A stretch of DNA of 36,603 bases from a virus. The position numbers were made by a program, and so were the translations under genes. Below, in pieces: positions 23,589-30,847 of this stretch. How positions within the stretch are numbered: position 1 is the first letter of the stretch; every line of letters begins with the position of its first letter. The DNA lies in the IMG/VR virus record IMGVR_UViG_3300033146_002320, positions 1 to 36,603 of that record, one strand, 5' to 3'. The notes under the pieces were generated by a model that did not search any database, was not told where the DNA came from, and saw only the letters and a program-made list of their open reading frames with translations.

Positions 23589-24154
23589 TGCTTGTCCATT
23601 GCTTGCGTATGTGCTAATGAATCAATCATTGAAGCATTTACAAAAGTCTGTAACTTTTCTGATGAATTTATTGCATCAATTAAAAAACCCTCTGTGATTT
23701 CTTTAATTTTTTGAAGTGGTTTTAGTTCGCCTGTATGAAAAGTTAATTCTCTAATTCCATTCATAACTTGCCCAAGACTCATTCCGTTTTGACAAACCAT
23801 TCTAAAAGCGAACAATTCTAATCTAAAAGAACTGGATTTATTATAAGAGTTTAGAACTCTGATTCCAATTTTAAGTCCAGTTGCATCATCTTTAACTGGT
23901 GTTCCTTGATTTTCAAAAATCAAGTCTGCTCTAAACGAATCTCTGAAATTATCTAATCGCCCACTAACTTGAATATTTTTAGTTGCTAATGCTTCAGTTA
24001 CTGCTTGAAGCACATCGTTGTGTTGGATAATTTTATACCCCTTAGAAACAACCTGTGCCATTGGCACTGCGTCTTCTAGAAACATTGGTTGTTCTCTTGC
24101 ATAATCTAAGATTCCAATGTTCATTGCAAGTGCATTTGTATTTTTTATTTCCAT
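23576..24154 (-). CDS. DUF932-like protein, N-terminal part (split gene)
   Basis: The 192-residue frame has the usual DUF932 body: YKIIQHNDVLQAVTEALATK, GLKIGIRVLNSYNKSSSFRL and FAFRMVCQNGMSLGQV. Family members occur in phages and plasmids and are linked to DNA metabolism, but no activity is established. It stops at 23576 after five codons read from a frameshift caused by an 11-bp tandem duplication; its partner frame carries the missing end. The intact protein would be about 279 residues, normal for the family. GGAGG precedes ATG 24154. A 5' region with promoter copies and a possible structured RNA lies upstream. Confidence 0.8.
   Translation of the reverse strand: MEIKNTNALAMNIGILDYAREQPMFLEDAVPMAQVVSKGYKIIQHNDVLQAVTEALATKNIQVSGRLDNFRDSFRADLIFENQGTPVKDDATGLKIGIRVLNSYNKSSSFRLELFAFRMVCQNGMSLGQVMNGIRELTFHTGELKPLQKIKEITEGFLIDAINSSEKLQTFVNASMIDSLAHTQAMDKQWKL
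23584..23605 (-). repeat. 11-bp tandem duplication that shifts the DUF932 frame
   Basis: On the plus strand TCCATTGCTTG occurs twice without a gap (23584-23594 and 23595-23605). Eleven bases change the frame by -1 and lead to a stop five codons later. With a single copy the frame reads ...HTQAM-EIVKKLIQ... without interruption. Confidence 0.9.
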
Positions 24155-24184
24155 TTTATTTTTGCCTCCACAAAAGTAAATGAA

Positions 24185-24320
24185 GGTTTCTCACCCTCAT
24201 GGTCATTGTTATTCTAGGAGAACCACTCCATCAGCCACACTTTTATTTACATGCTTGATGTGCAACCACCAGCAATACAAGGGATTTATTATCCCCTTCC
24301 CTCGAAAGGTTAGAAAAACT
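24185..24320. other. possible structured RNA element, copy 2, in the DUF932 leader
   Basis: The 278-nt spacer upstream of the DUF932 gene holds no convincing gene. It contains GGAG/CTCC (24217-24220 with 24226-24229), GGTTTCTC/GGAGAACC and AAGGG/CCCTT pairings. It shares ordered blocks with 20202-20300: GTCATTG (24202-24208), an eight-base spacer, a G-C hairpin, TCAGCCAC (24231-24238) and GGTTAG (24308-24313). Transcribed from the minus-strand promoters at 24347-24378 it would be a leader RNA. A plus-strand frame across it (24180-24440) looks spurious. Confidence 0.4.
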
Positions 24321-24346
24321 TACTTTGTTTTTCTCATAATATGTTT

Positions 24347-24378
24347 AATATATAACTTATATATAAATGTTATGTTTA
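24347..24378 (-). promoter_or_regulatory. minus-strand promoter-like element, copy 1
   Basis: Contains the exact 14-bp core ATTTATATATAAGT (minus strand) within AAACATAACATTTATATATA. The same core lies upstream of three other minus-strand units. It would transcribe the leader and the DUF932-ligase segment. Confidence 0.65.
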
Positions 24379-24420
24379 TTTTTAGTAAAACACATACTTT
24401 TTACCATATTAATATAGTGT

Positions 24421-24445
24421 TTTATATATTACTTATATAAAATAC
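24421..24445 (-). promoter_or_regulatory. minus-strand promoter-like element, degenerate copy
   Basis: A shortened version of the core (TTATATAAGTAATATATAA on the minus strand) overlapping the stop of the resolvase gene, some 70 bases upstream of copy 1. The two may act in tandem. Confidence 0.45.
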
Positions 24446-24870
24446 TGTGAAATTAATGGTAAATCTATTTCATATTCAGATAGATGTAAATTAAAGTCAT
24501 GTATATTACCTGATTTTTTCCCCGTTAAACCTTCAAATTTTAAATATTCTTTTAGAGGTATTAAGTAATAAAGAGATTTTTTAACACTACCTAACCAAAA
24601 GGAAATAAGGAAATATGCAACGTTTGTGTTGTTAGTTGACTTTAATTCAAATGTTTGTAATTTCTTAACTTGACTGCTTCTACTAAATGGGTAAGAACTG
24701 CTTTTATTCTCTTTACATTCTACCATATATTTATAATTATCAGATAGCACTAAGAAATCGGCAGGCATCCCCGTAAAACTCCGTTTCTCTACCTGTAATT
24801 TTAAAATGTATAAATTAGTATTATATGATGCGAACTCCTTAAAATCGCCTTCTAATCGTTGTTTTGGCAT
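24433..24870 (-). CDS. RecU/Hjc-like Holliday junction resolvase (PD-(D/E)XK)
   Basis: The 145-residue protein has the catalytic pattern of the RecU/Hjc nucleases: E7 early in the chain, GMPADFLVL with D38, then MVECKE with E51 and K53, followed by SYPFSRSSQVKKL, where Q67 matches the conserved Gln after the F-P-F/L turn of RecU. It would cut four-way junctions to resolve recombination intermediates before packaging. GGAGG lies 11 bases before ATG 24870. Genes for polymerase, ligase and nuclease-helicase nearby fit this role. A VRR-type or restriction-like function is less likely. Confidence 0.82.
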   Translation of the reverse strand: MPKQRLEGDFKEFASYNTNLYILKLQVEKRSFTGMPADFLVLSDNYKYMVECKENKSSSYPFSRSSQVKKLQTFELKSTNNTNVAYFLISFWLGSVKKSLYYLIPLKEYLKFEGLTGKKSGNIHDFNLHLSEYEIDLPLISQYFI

Positions 24871-24998
24871 TCTTCATAATCCTCCAATCTTGTATTCATT
24901 GTTTGTTCTAATTTCATTAGTTTATAGCAATGTGTACCATATCCCAATACAATAGCTTTTTCTGATTTTATTTTTCTTAAGCAACGTCTACAACGCAT
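24852..24998 (-). CDS. 48-residue zinc-ribbon protein, DUF6011-like
   Basis: A short frame between polymerase and resolvase encodes MRCRRCLRKIKSEKAIVLGY followed by GTHCYKLM. The C-x2-C ... S-x-x-A...GYGTHC pattern matches the small DUF6011-like zinc ribbons common in phages (CxxCxrxL...eSxxxGyGpxC). GAGGTG precedes the ATG. It overlaps the resolvase start by 19 bases, so expression is probably coupled. Function is unknown; it is likely a nucleic-acid or protein adaptor. Confidence 0.7.
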   Translation of the reverse strand: MRCRRCLRKIKSEKAIVLGYGTHCYKLMKLEQTMNTRLEDYEECQNND

Positions 24999-25010
24999 TT
25001 TTCACCTCAA

Positions 25011-26897
25011 TTAAAAATCAAACAAGTTCACAACCTTTTCAGGTTCAATAAAATAGTTTAATTCTTGCCAAACATTATCTAAATTAATATCTTCTAATCG
25101 CATATTATATTTTTTAAATTCATCATATGTGCAAAGTTTTTTCTTTGGATTTTTACCAACACCAATACCTTTTGTGTTTGGAATTAAAAAATGAATACCT
25201 TCCCCATGTTCAAGTGATATTTGTGCTTGAATTGAACTTTGTGATTTATATGCATTGATATTATTAACTTTATATCTAATTTGTGCCTTTGTTATATCTT
25301 CTTCAAGTAATTGTGTTATTAAGTTTCTAAAATATGTTTTTGGAAATTTAACTTTTCTTTCATCATTAATTTTTGGAACTAATATATTCCAGAAAATGTG
25401 TCTACTTAAAGCACTATTAGATTTTTTATTAACACCTAAATTTTTAACAATTATTTTATTTCCTGTAACTTTACCATCTTTATCAAATTTCTTTGCACGA
25501 TAAATGTAATTCTTTTTCATTAAACCATGATATTTATTTGTAAAATCGTCTTCATCCATTTCTGAATCAGATACTTTATCTTCAATATTTTTTCCTTTAA
25601 AGAACCACATATCAGTAATTTCATCATCAACACCCATATCAAAATATTTTGAAGGGAACGGAACATTTGCTTTTATTTCTGCAATAATTTCATCTTTAAC
25701 TTTAAGCATTCGTTCTTTATCATTAAATGCGTCTAAAATATATACTGAATCTGTATCTGTATAAATTAAAAGATAACCTGCTTCTTTAAATATAGTTCGT
25801 GCTAACTTAACCCATTGTCTTCCAAGTCCTGTACAATCAGCTGCACCTGTTGGGTTAAATAATTTTTTAAATTTTGGGTTTGCTGTCAAACCATACATGA
25901 TGTTTATGATTATTTTTATTGAATATTCTCTTGGGTCTTTAACTGCTTTATATTTTAATCTTTGTTCATAATATTTTACGATTAATTTTTCAATTATCCC
26001 TTGTACTCTATTATTATAAATACCTTTAACTTTAAATTTACCATTACCTGACCAACCTTGCTCACCTGGTGCTGTAGGTGAAAATAAATTACATTGATTA
26101 AAAATAAAAGGATAAAGTGAATTAAAATCTAAACAATAAATATCGCCTTCAAAATGTTCACCTGCAGGATATGCAACATATCCACCACCAAAATCTTCAG
26201 CTTCAACATCATTTTGATATTCTTCTTCCCACCCTAACTCTTTACATATTGCTTTATATGCAAATGATGTTGTTGTTGCAGTTAAATGAACTTTATTTTT
26301 TACATCATTAGGATTCAAAAAATGTGTAAACCCTGAAAAATATTCTTCAACCCAATCATATAATTTTTTAGTTATATCAATATCTCTTTCAGTATAATCA
26401 ACGATATATTTCCATTCATCATCTGTCCAATTTTCTTTTTTTAAAATAGAATAATCAAAATCTTTAATTTTACCATCAGTTTCAGAAACTAAATCTAACA
26501 ATTTTGTAATAAAATCTAAACTAAAAGACATTATTAAATTACCTAACATTCCCTTTTTAGTTTTCATTGATGATGCTCTACTTTCAAATATTTGTTTTAA
26601 ATCAATATTAATTTTATTTTTAAATCTAACATCACCATATTTGTTTTCAATAAATAAATGTTTTAATTCCTTAATATTTTTTAAAATAACATTATCAAAT
26701 TGAAAATTGTTAAACCCAACAAAAATATCATGCGCCTTTATAGTTTGATTAACAGAAGTAATATGTGTAAAACAATATTTCTTATCTGTAATATAACTAT
26801 ACGCACCAAAAACACGCATAATATCTTTTTCAGCATTAATCTTATTACCAACTTGTTTTGTCTCAAGGTCGTAAATTAAAGTTTTTTCTTTTTCCAT
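25011..26897 (-). CDS. family B DNA polymerase with 3'-5' exonuclease (short form)
   Basis: The 628-residue product is the replicative polymerase. Exonuclease motifs are YDLET (D10, E12), GFNNFQFDN (N64, D68) and YTERD (Y167-D171). Polymerase motif A is DFNSLYP (256-262), motif B K-III-NIMYG (327-335) and motif C YTDTDS (378-383), preceded by GGGYV (236-240), the exo-pol switching motif. All catalytic acids are present. It is much shorter than T4 gp43 (about 900 residues), lacking the N-terminal domain and most insertions. The clamp and clamp loader genes upstream suggest it works with a sliding clamp. It is preceded by a promoter-like copy 14 bases from the ATG and has no Shine-Dalgarno motif. 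Confidence 0.92.
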   Translation of the reverse strand: MEKEKTLIYDLETKQVGNKINAEKDIMRVFGAYSYITDKKYCFTHITSVNQTIKAHDIFVGFNNFQFDNVILKNIKELKHLFIENKYGDVRFKNKINIDLKQIFESRASSMKTKKGMLGNLIMSFSLDFITKLLDLVSETDGKIKDFDYSILKKENWTDDEWKYIVDYTERDIDITKKLYDWVEEYFSGFTHFLNPNDVKNKVHLTATTTSFAYKAICKELGWEEEYQNDVEAEDFGGGYVAYPAGEHFEGDIYCLDFNSLYPFIFNQCNLFSPTAPGEQGWSGNGKFKVKGIYNNRVQGIIEKLIVKYYEQRLKYKAVKDPREYSIKIIINIMYGLTANPKFKKLFNPTGAADCTGLGRQWVKLARTIFKEAGYLLIYTDTDSVYILDAFNDKERMLKVKDEIIAEIKANVPFPSKYFDMGVDDEITDMWFFKGKNIEDKVSDSEMDEDDFTNKYHGLMKKNYIYRAKKFDKDGKVTGNKIIVKNLGVNKKSNSALSRHIFWNILVPKINDERKVKFPKTYFRNLITQLLEEDITKAQIRYKVNNINAYKSQSSIQAQISLEHGEGIHFLIPNTKGIGVGKNPKKKLCTYDEFKKYNMRLEDINLDNVWQELNYFIEPEKVVNLFDF

Positions 26898-26910
26898 TTT
26901 ATGTTATTTA

Positions 26911-26943
26911 TTATATATTACTTATATATAAATATTATGTTTA
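26911..26943 (-). promoter_or_regulatory. minus-strand promoter-like element, copy 2 (polymerase)
   Basis: Contains the 14-bp core ATTTATATATAAGT within AAACATAATATTTATATATA, in the 43-bp gap before the polymerase ATG. The leader would be very short, which may explain the missing Shine-Dalgarno motif. Confidence 0.65.
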
Positions 26944-27867
26944 TTTTCTTATTAGTTTCATACCATAATTATTAATTCCTTTATTAATAACTATTCCAGG
27001 TTTTAATTTTAACTTAGTCTTAAACCCACTATAATCGCATTTATGATGCCATCTACCATATGCCATTATCATTTTACAAATATTTGGATGCATATCTACA
27101 AGCATTTTAGATTTATTATATGTTCCACCTTTTGCGTAAAATGATGCTTTATCAATTTTCCCTTCCTTATGATAAAATTCAGATGTATTTCCACCTTTCA
27201 TTGTCTGTGTTGTTGCTTTATTCCCTAAAAACGCATTAAACTGTATCGTAACCCACCCATCATTTAATGCTCGGATACTTAAATCAGTGTCTTCGTTATA
27301 TCTTCCTCTCCAACGATAAGGTATATCATTTCTAATTAGAAGCATACTATAAACTCTCCAATTTAAAATATACGGAGCTAATGCTTTTCTATCTGGTGCG
27401 TATGATAAATAGTTTGGACCAGCAATTGCAACATTTTCATATCTGTCTGAAAAAATTTCCATAACTCTAAATATTGTACCATCTGAAACAGTAATTCTTC
27501 TATTTTTGTTTAGCCGATAAAAAGAATCAACATTATCGTCAAAAACCCAATGCCATTTAAACCCATTTTTTATTGAATGTTCCCAACAAAAATTTCTAGC
27601 TGCACCTGGACCAGTTATTTTTTCGTCTCCTTTTTGACCTAAATCTGAAAAAACATCATAATCTTCTTTAAATTTTTCATCTAAAATTAAAACTTTTCCA
27701 AACCCTTTTTTTTCAATTTTATGTTTATAACTTGCATATTCATTTTTTTCAACAACAACATAATATTTTATTTTTAGTTTATCAAATGCTTTATATGTAG
27801 TCCCATAATATGCACGATTTTTTGATATAATATACATTGGATATTGTGGTTGTTTGTAGTCAGGCAT
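26941..27867 (-). CDS. TET-associated-type glycosyltransferase (TAGT-like), base hypermodification
   Basis: The 308-residue protein (start ATG 27867 with GAGGAATAAA before it, one base after the upstream stop) has a GT-A-like layout: YPMYIISKNRAY at the nucleotide-sugar end, GPGAARNFCWEHSIKNGFKW (86-105), the metal-binding WVFDDNVDSFYRL (DDN at 110-112), and GRYNEDTDLSIRAL (188-201) for the acceptor side. This is the pattern of the TET/JBP-associated glycosyltransferases encoded by phages that glycosylate modified bases. It therefore predicts sugar-decorated DNA that resists host nucleases. The oxygenase or hydroxymethylase that would make the acceptor base is not in the window. Assignment to TAGT is from memory of the pattern, without a profile search. 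Confidence 0.72.
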   Translation of the reverse strand: MPDYKQPQYPMYIISKNRAYYGTTYKAFDKLKIKYYVVVEKNEYASYKHKIEKKGFGKVLILDEKFKEDYDVFSDLGQKGDEKITGPGAARNFCWEHSIKNGFKWHWVFDDNVDSFYRLNKNRRITVSDGTIFRVMEIFSDRYENVAIAGPNYLSYAPDRKALAPYILNWRVYSMLLIRNDIPYRWRGRYNEDTDLSIRALNDGWVTIQFNAFLGNKATTQTMKGGNTSEFYHKEGKIDKASFYAKGGTYNKSKMLVDMHPNICKMIMAYGRWHHKCDYSGFKTKLKLKPGIVINKGINNYGMKLIRK

Positions 27868-27868
27868 T

Positions 27869-28129
27869 TTATTCCTCGTTAGCATACGAAAATAATGATG
27901 GCTTCTCTCTATCATATTCAGGATGCCAAATACTTTTTGTTCTTTCAGTGAATCTTTGCTTAATTAATAACATAAACGCATCAACATCTTGTTTAGTTCT
28001 AAAATTGATTTTTACGCTTTGATATGCTTCATCATTCGGTTGGTTAAATTCTGGCATATCATTCCAGTGTTTAACATATTCATCTTTAATATCTTCAAAA
28101 TCTAAATTTATTTGTTTCATATCTCCCAT
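27869..28129 (-). CDS. hypothetical conserved phage protein, 86 residues
   Basis: The product has a compact alpha/beta core, YQSVKINFRTKQDVDAFMLL followed by IKQRFTERTKSIWHPEYDRE. The sequence of a beta strand, a DVDAF helix and TKSIWHPE resembles small phage proteins often found near ParB-like or modification genes, but their activity is unknown. GAGG lies before ATG 28129. It ends one base before the glycosyltransferase start, so the two are coupled and may work together in DNA modification. This link is inference. Confidence 0.68.
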   Translation of the reverse strand: MGDMKQINLDFEDIKDEYVKHWNDMPEFNQPNDEAYQSVKINFRTKQDVDAFMLLIKQRFTERTKSIWHPEYDREKPSLFSYANEE

Positions 28130-28143
28130 TTTTTTTTACCTCG

Positions 28144-28635
28144 TTAAAACCACATATCTAATCCTTTTTTTCCTTCTTGTTTTCCACCAGATTTCATTTC
28201 TTTAAAATCTAAATCATGTTTTTTCCAGTGTTTTTTAGCTATTCCAAAGTCTTTAAATAATTGTAATTTATTATCTGCAATATATTTTAAGATATATTTT
28301 TTATTTTCTGTGTAATCATTATCACTAAGCTCTAATTGTTTCCTAATCTTATCGATTATAATTTGCATTGCTTCTTCATCTTCGACCTTTTTAATATATC
28401 TTCCAAATGGTGCTTTATGTGATTTTGGTAAAATTGACCACGCTAAAGCTGTAAAATGTTTTGCTGGAATTTCAAATGCATAACTATCTAGCCATCTTGA
28501 ATATTGTCCAACGTTAGGTAACATTGCAATCCATTTGTGTACCATAACAGCAGATAAAGTATTTTCTGGAACATTTTTTAACCAATCCAAATTATTTGTT
28601 GTAAATAATTTTGGAATTAATTTAAAAATTAACAT
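28144..28635 (-). CDS. clamp loader small subunit (gp62-like)
   Basis: This 163-residue helical protein directly follows the gp44-like gene, as gene 62 follows gene 44 in T4-like phages. Its middle part, NVGQYSRWLDSYAFEIPAKH and ILPKSHKAPFGRYIKK, is compatible with gp62, and its length is close (T4 gp62 is 187). I use ATG 28635 one base after the upstream stop (TAA-A-ATG) instead of the overlapping GTG at 28647. It would bind the AAA+ ring and help load the clamp. Similarity is weak; synteny carries the assignment. Confidence 0.7.
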   Translation of the reverse strand: MLIFKLIPKLFTTNNLDWLKNVPENTLSAVMVHKWIAMLPNVGQYSRWLDSYAFEIPAKHFTALAWSILPKSHKAPFGRYIKKVEDEEAMQIIIDKIRKQLELSDNDYTENKKYILKYIADNKLQLFKDFGIAKKHWKKHDLDFKEMKSGGKQEGKKGLDMWF

Positions 28636-28636
28636 T

Positions 28637-29539
28637 TTATAATACACTCATCATCTCTGGAAGTGTTCCAATGAAAATTATTGTTTTATCTGCACCTTTC
28701 ATTTCCTTTTCGTTACGTGCTGAAAGTTGTACTAATTTTATTAAAGTTTTAAGTTCAAACTTTTCATTAAATAAATTATCAAATATCCATCTATTAAGCA
28801 TTAAACAATCAGTGCCATTTTCATATAAATATTTTTTAAGTTCAATAAACTTTTTATCTTTAATCATTGCCCAAATTTTTAAAAATTCTTCATCTGCTTT
28901 TTTAATATTATTTATTAAAACATCTTTTTCTTGTATTTTCAAATCTTGTAAATAGTTTACACATTTTCTAATACTTGGATAATTGATATCAATTAATTTG
29001 TTTAATGCACCTTCAACATAATTCATTTTTTCAGAATTACAAATGTTTTCTAAATAAGTATAAATGTCATGTTTATCTGGTTGAGAAAACTCATAACATA
29101 CAAACCTACTTTGCATTGGTTGATTAATTTTAGAAATATTATTTGTTGTAAAAATATAAAAAGTATTTTCTCCATATTCTTCAATCATATTTTTTAATGC
29201 ATCTGCTGCATCTTTTGTGAGTTTTTCACCCTCGTCCATAACTATTGCTTTTTTTAAACCATTGCTACTTTGAGTTCTAGCGAAGTGTTTAACTTTTTCT
29301 CGTATAGTTTGAATACTTCTATCCTCTGAAGCATTAAGCATTAAATAATCACAACCTAAATCTTTAACTATTGCTTTCGCCATACTAGTTTTTCCAGTAC
29401 CACCAATAGTTGAATGAAATAAGAAATTAGGTATTGATTGTGAGTTTTCTAAATATTTTAAAATTGTTTGCGTATGTGGACTAACAACATTTTTAACTGT
29501 TGATGGTCTATATTTTAAATTCCATATTATATTTTTCAT
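28637..29539 (-). CDS. clamp loader AAA+ subunit (gp44/RFC-like)
   Basis: The 300-residue product is an AAA+ ATPase of the clamp-loader clade. It has the RFC-box-like start NLKYRPSTVKNVV, Walker A IGGTGKTS (45-52), a Walker B MDEGEKL (D102, E103), sensor 1 FIFTTNN (129-134) and an SRF arginine-finger motif (144-146) where SRC is usual. The C-terminal helical collar (about residues 215-300) completes the fold. With the gp62-like protein it should open the gp45-like clamp and place it on primer ends. GAGG precedes the ATG; a hairpin lies further upstream. Confidence 0.88.
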   Translation of the reverse strand: MKNIIWNLKYRPSTVKNVVSPHTQTILKYLENSQSIPNFLFHSTIGGTGKTSMAKAIVKDLGCDYLMLNASEDRSIQTIREKVKHFARTQSSNGLKKAIVMDEGEKLTKDAADALKNMIEEYGENTFYIFTTNNISKINQPMQSRFVCYEFSQPDKHDIYTYLENICNSEKMNYVEGALNKLIDINYPSIRKCVNYLQDLKIQEKDVLINNIKKADEEFLKIWAMIKDKKFIELKKYLYENGTDCLMLNRWIFDNLFNEKFELKTLIKLVQLSARNEKEMKGADKTIIFIGTLPEMMSVL

Positions 29540-29572
29540 TTTAACATCCTCGTAACATTTATTTAATAAAGT

Positions 29573-29597
29573 GATGCTTTTCTGGGCTCAGAACATC
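29573..29597 (-). promoter_or_regulatory. leader hairpin upstream of the gp44-like gene
   Basis: On the minus strand GATG and TTCTG pair with CAGAA and CATC around an AGCC loop, with a three-base bulge (nine bp in total). It lies in the 126-bp gap between clamp and loader, 33 bases before the loader ATG. It may be a translational operator, an mRNA-processing site or a weak terminator; no U-tract follows. Nothing else is seen in this gap. Confidence 0.45.
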
Positions 29598-29665
29598 TAA
29601 CTGTTGTAACTAAGATTATATTTCATATCAAACGTTGCCATTAATTAAATTAAAAAATAAAAAAA

Positions 29666-30370
29666 TTATGCTTTTTTAACTTTTGGTGCAATTAATAATG
29701 CAATTACACTATTTTCAGTTGTTTCAACTATCTTAATTGGGAAATTTGTTTTACTTGAAATTGTTAAATTTCCTTTTAATTGTGAAGTTGCATGAGTTAA
29801 TACTGGACCAAACATAACTACAGTTTTTCCAATTGCTCCTTCTGCTAAAATTTCTTTATTGAATTTATATTTACCTGTGTTTGATAATGCAACTTTATTT
29901 GTTGATGTAGTAAATGTTAATTCTAAATCATCTTTATCAATTGCAACATCATCATAAAACGCACTTAAATCTGCACCATTGATTGTAAATGTTTCAGCAT
30001 ATTCTAATTGTTTAAATGCAACAGGTTCTTTAATAAATTTAATATCCATTAATTCAATATCAACTTTTTTACCTGCACCTTTAACTGTTAATAAATTTCC
30101 TTCAACAACCAAATTTAATTCTTTATCAAATTTGTTCATAATTCTTGAAATCTGTTCTAATTCTTGTACTCCAATTTTACCAATAGCTTCATATTCAACA
30201 AATGCAGTAGGCTTTAGAATACTATCAATTTGTCCCATGTTTGCAGCAATAACTGCAGATATTTTTAATCCCTGTTCACTAAAATCAAAAATAGCTTCTT
30301 CTAATGTTGCACTACTTGTCATCCTAATTTTATCTAAAAACTCTATAAATTCTTTTTTTTCAATTTTCAT
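29666..30370 (-). CDS. sliding clamp (gp45/PCNA-like)
   Basis: The 234-residue protein is the size of T4 gp45 (228) and has two repeats of the clamp fold: EFIEFLDKIRMTSSATLEEA...ISAVIAANMGQIDSIL in the first, and LEYAETFTINGADLSAFYDD...VMFGPVLTHATSQLKGNLTI in the second. It would trimerise around DNA and tether the polymerase. In T4 gp45 also activates late transcription; whether that holds here is unknown. The gene overlaps the preceding zinc-ribbon gene by 11 bases and precedes gp44 and gp62, the same order as T4. Confidence 0.88.
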   Translation of the reverse strand: MKIEKKEFIEFLDKIRMTSSATLEEAIFDFSEQGLKISAVIAANMGQIDSILKPTAFVEYEAIGKIGVQELEQISRIMNKFDKELNLVVEGNLLTVKGAGKKVDIELMDIKFIKEPVAFKQLEYAETFTINGADLSAFYDDVAIDKDDLELTFTTSTNKVALSNTGKYKFNKEILAEGAIGKTVVMFGPVLTHATSQLKGNLTISSKTNFPIKIVETTENSVIALLIAPKVKKA

Positions 30371-30653
30371 TTTTTTCTTCCTCGTGTTGTTCTTTTATTT
30401 TATTTATTGCGAATTGTTGTACTTCATTTGCAACACTTTTAGGTAAGTTAAGCATATCTTCTTCATCTGTTGCAAAACCTACACTTAAAGGTTCAAAATT
30501 TAATAAATTAAACGCACCTTTTCTTCCACACCCACAACGTGTCGGCATTTCAAAGCTAACTTTATTTCCTGTAGCTGTCATAAGCAATACAGTTTGATGT
30601 TGTAAAATATTGCCACAACTTGGACATTCTGCCCGAATTAAAATCCCCTTCAT
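30360..30653 (-). CDS. zinc-ribbon protein, 97 residues
   Basis: The product has AECPSCGNILQH (C-x2-C) and, about 26 residues later, RCGCGRKG (C-x-C), a four-Cys zinc ribbon, followed by an acidic and helical C-terminus (DEEDMLNLPKSVANEVQQFA). It lies directly before the clamp gene with an 11-base overlap. A small clamp-binding or transcription-related protein is conceivable, since T4 gp33 and gp55 act with gp45, but no sequence evidence supports that. GAGG is well placed before ATG 30653. Confidence 0.7.
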   Translation of the reverse strand: MKGILIRAECPSCGNILQHQTVLLMTATGNKVSFEMPTRCGCGRKGAFNLLNFEPLSVGFATDEEDMLNLPKSVANEVQQFAINKIKEQHEEEKNEN

Positions 30654-30680
30654 TTTTATTTTTACCTCATAATATATAAT

Positions 30681-30714
30681 ATTTAAAATATAACTTATAT
30701 ATAAATATTATGTT
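30681..30714 (-). promoter_or_regulatory. minus-strand promoter-like element, copy 3 (clamp operon)
   Basis: Contains the 14-bp core ATTTATATATAAGT within AACATAATATTTATATATAA, about 30 bases upstream of the zinc-ribbon ATG at 30653. It would drive the zinc-ribbon, clamp and loader genes. It overlaps the end of a 50-codon frame. Confidence 0.65.
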
Positions 30715-30847
30715 TTTCATTTGTTTCATTTATTTCATTTGTTTGTATTACTCTACATTTATCACATTTAATTCTTCCTTCGTGTGAGTTTAGGAAAAAT
30801 GTTCCACATATTGAACATTTCTGTTTCCATACAATTTTATCAATCAT
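30695..30847 (-). CDS. 50-residue zinc-ribbon mini-protein
   Basis: The ATG at 30847 overlaps the helicase stop by eight bases and is preceded by AGGTGA. The peptide has QKCSICGTFF (C-x2-C) and IKCDKCRV (C-x2-C) about 13 residues apart, a compact zinc ribbon, then an Asn/Glu tail. The frame ends inside the promoter-like element. It resembles other small zinc proteins scattered through this block. Function is unknown. Confidence 0.6.
   Translation of the reverse strand: MIDKIVWKQKCSICGTFFLNSHEGRIKCDKCRVIQTNEINETNEKHNIYI

Noticed and set aside
24185-24320. Hammerhead ribozyme, group I intron or tRNA-like element
   Set aside because: CTGATGGAG lacks the hammerhead CUGANGA and GAAA cores; no intron P3-P7 core or intact tRNA cloverleaf could be drawn in either copy.
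24180-24440. Plus-strand 86-codon frame upstream of the DUF932 gene
   Set aside because: It has no ribosome-binding site, odd composition, a hydrophobic AT-driven end, and runs against all neighbouring genes through promoter and hairpin elements.
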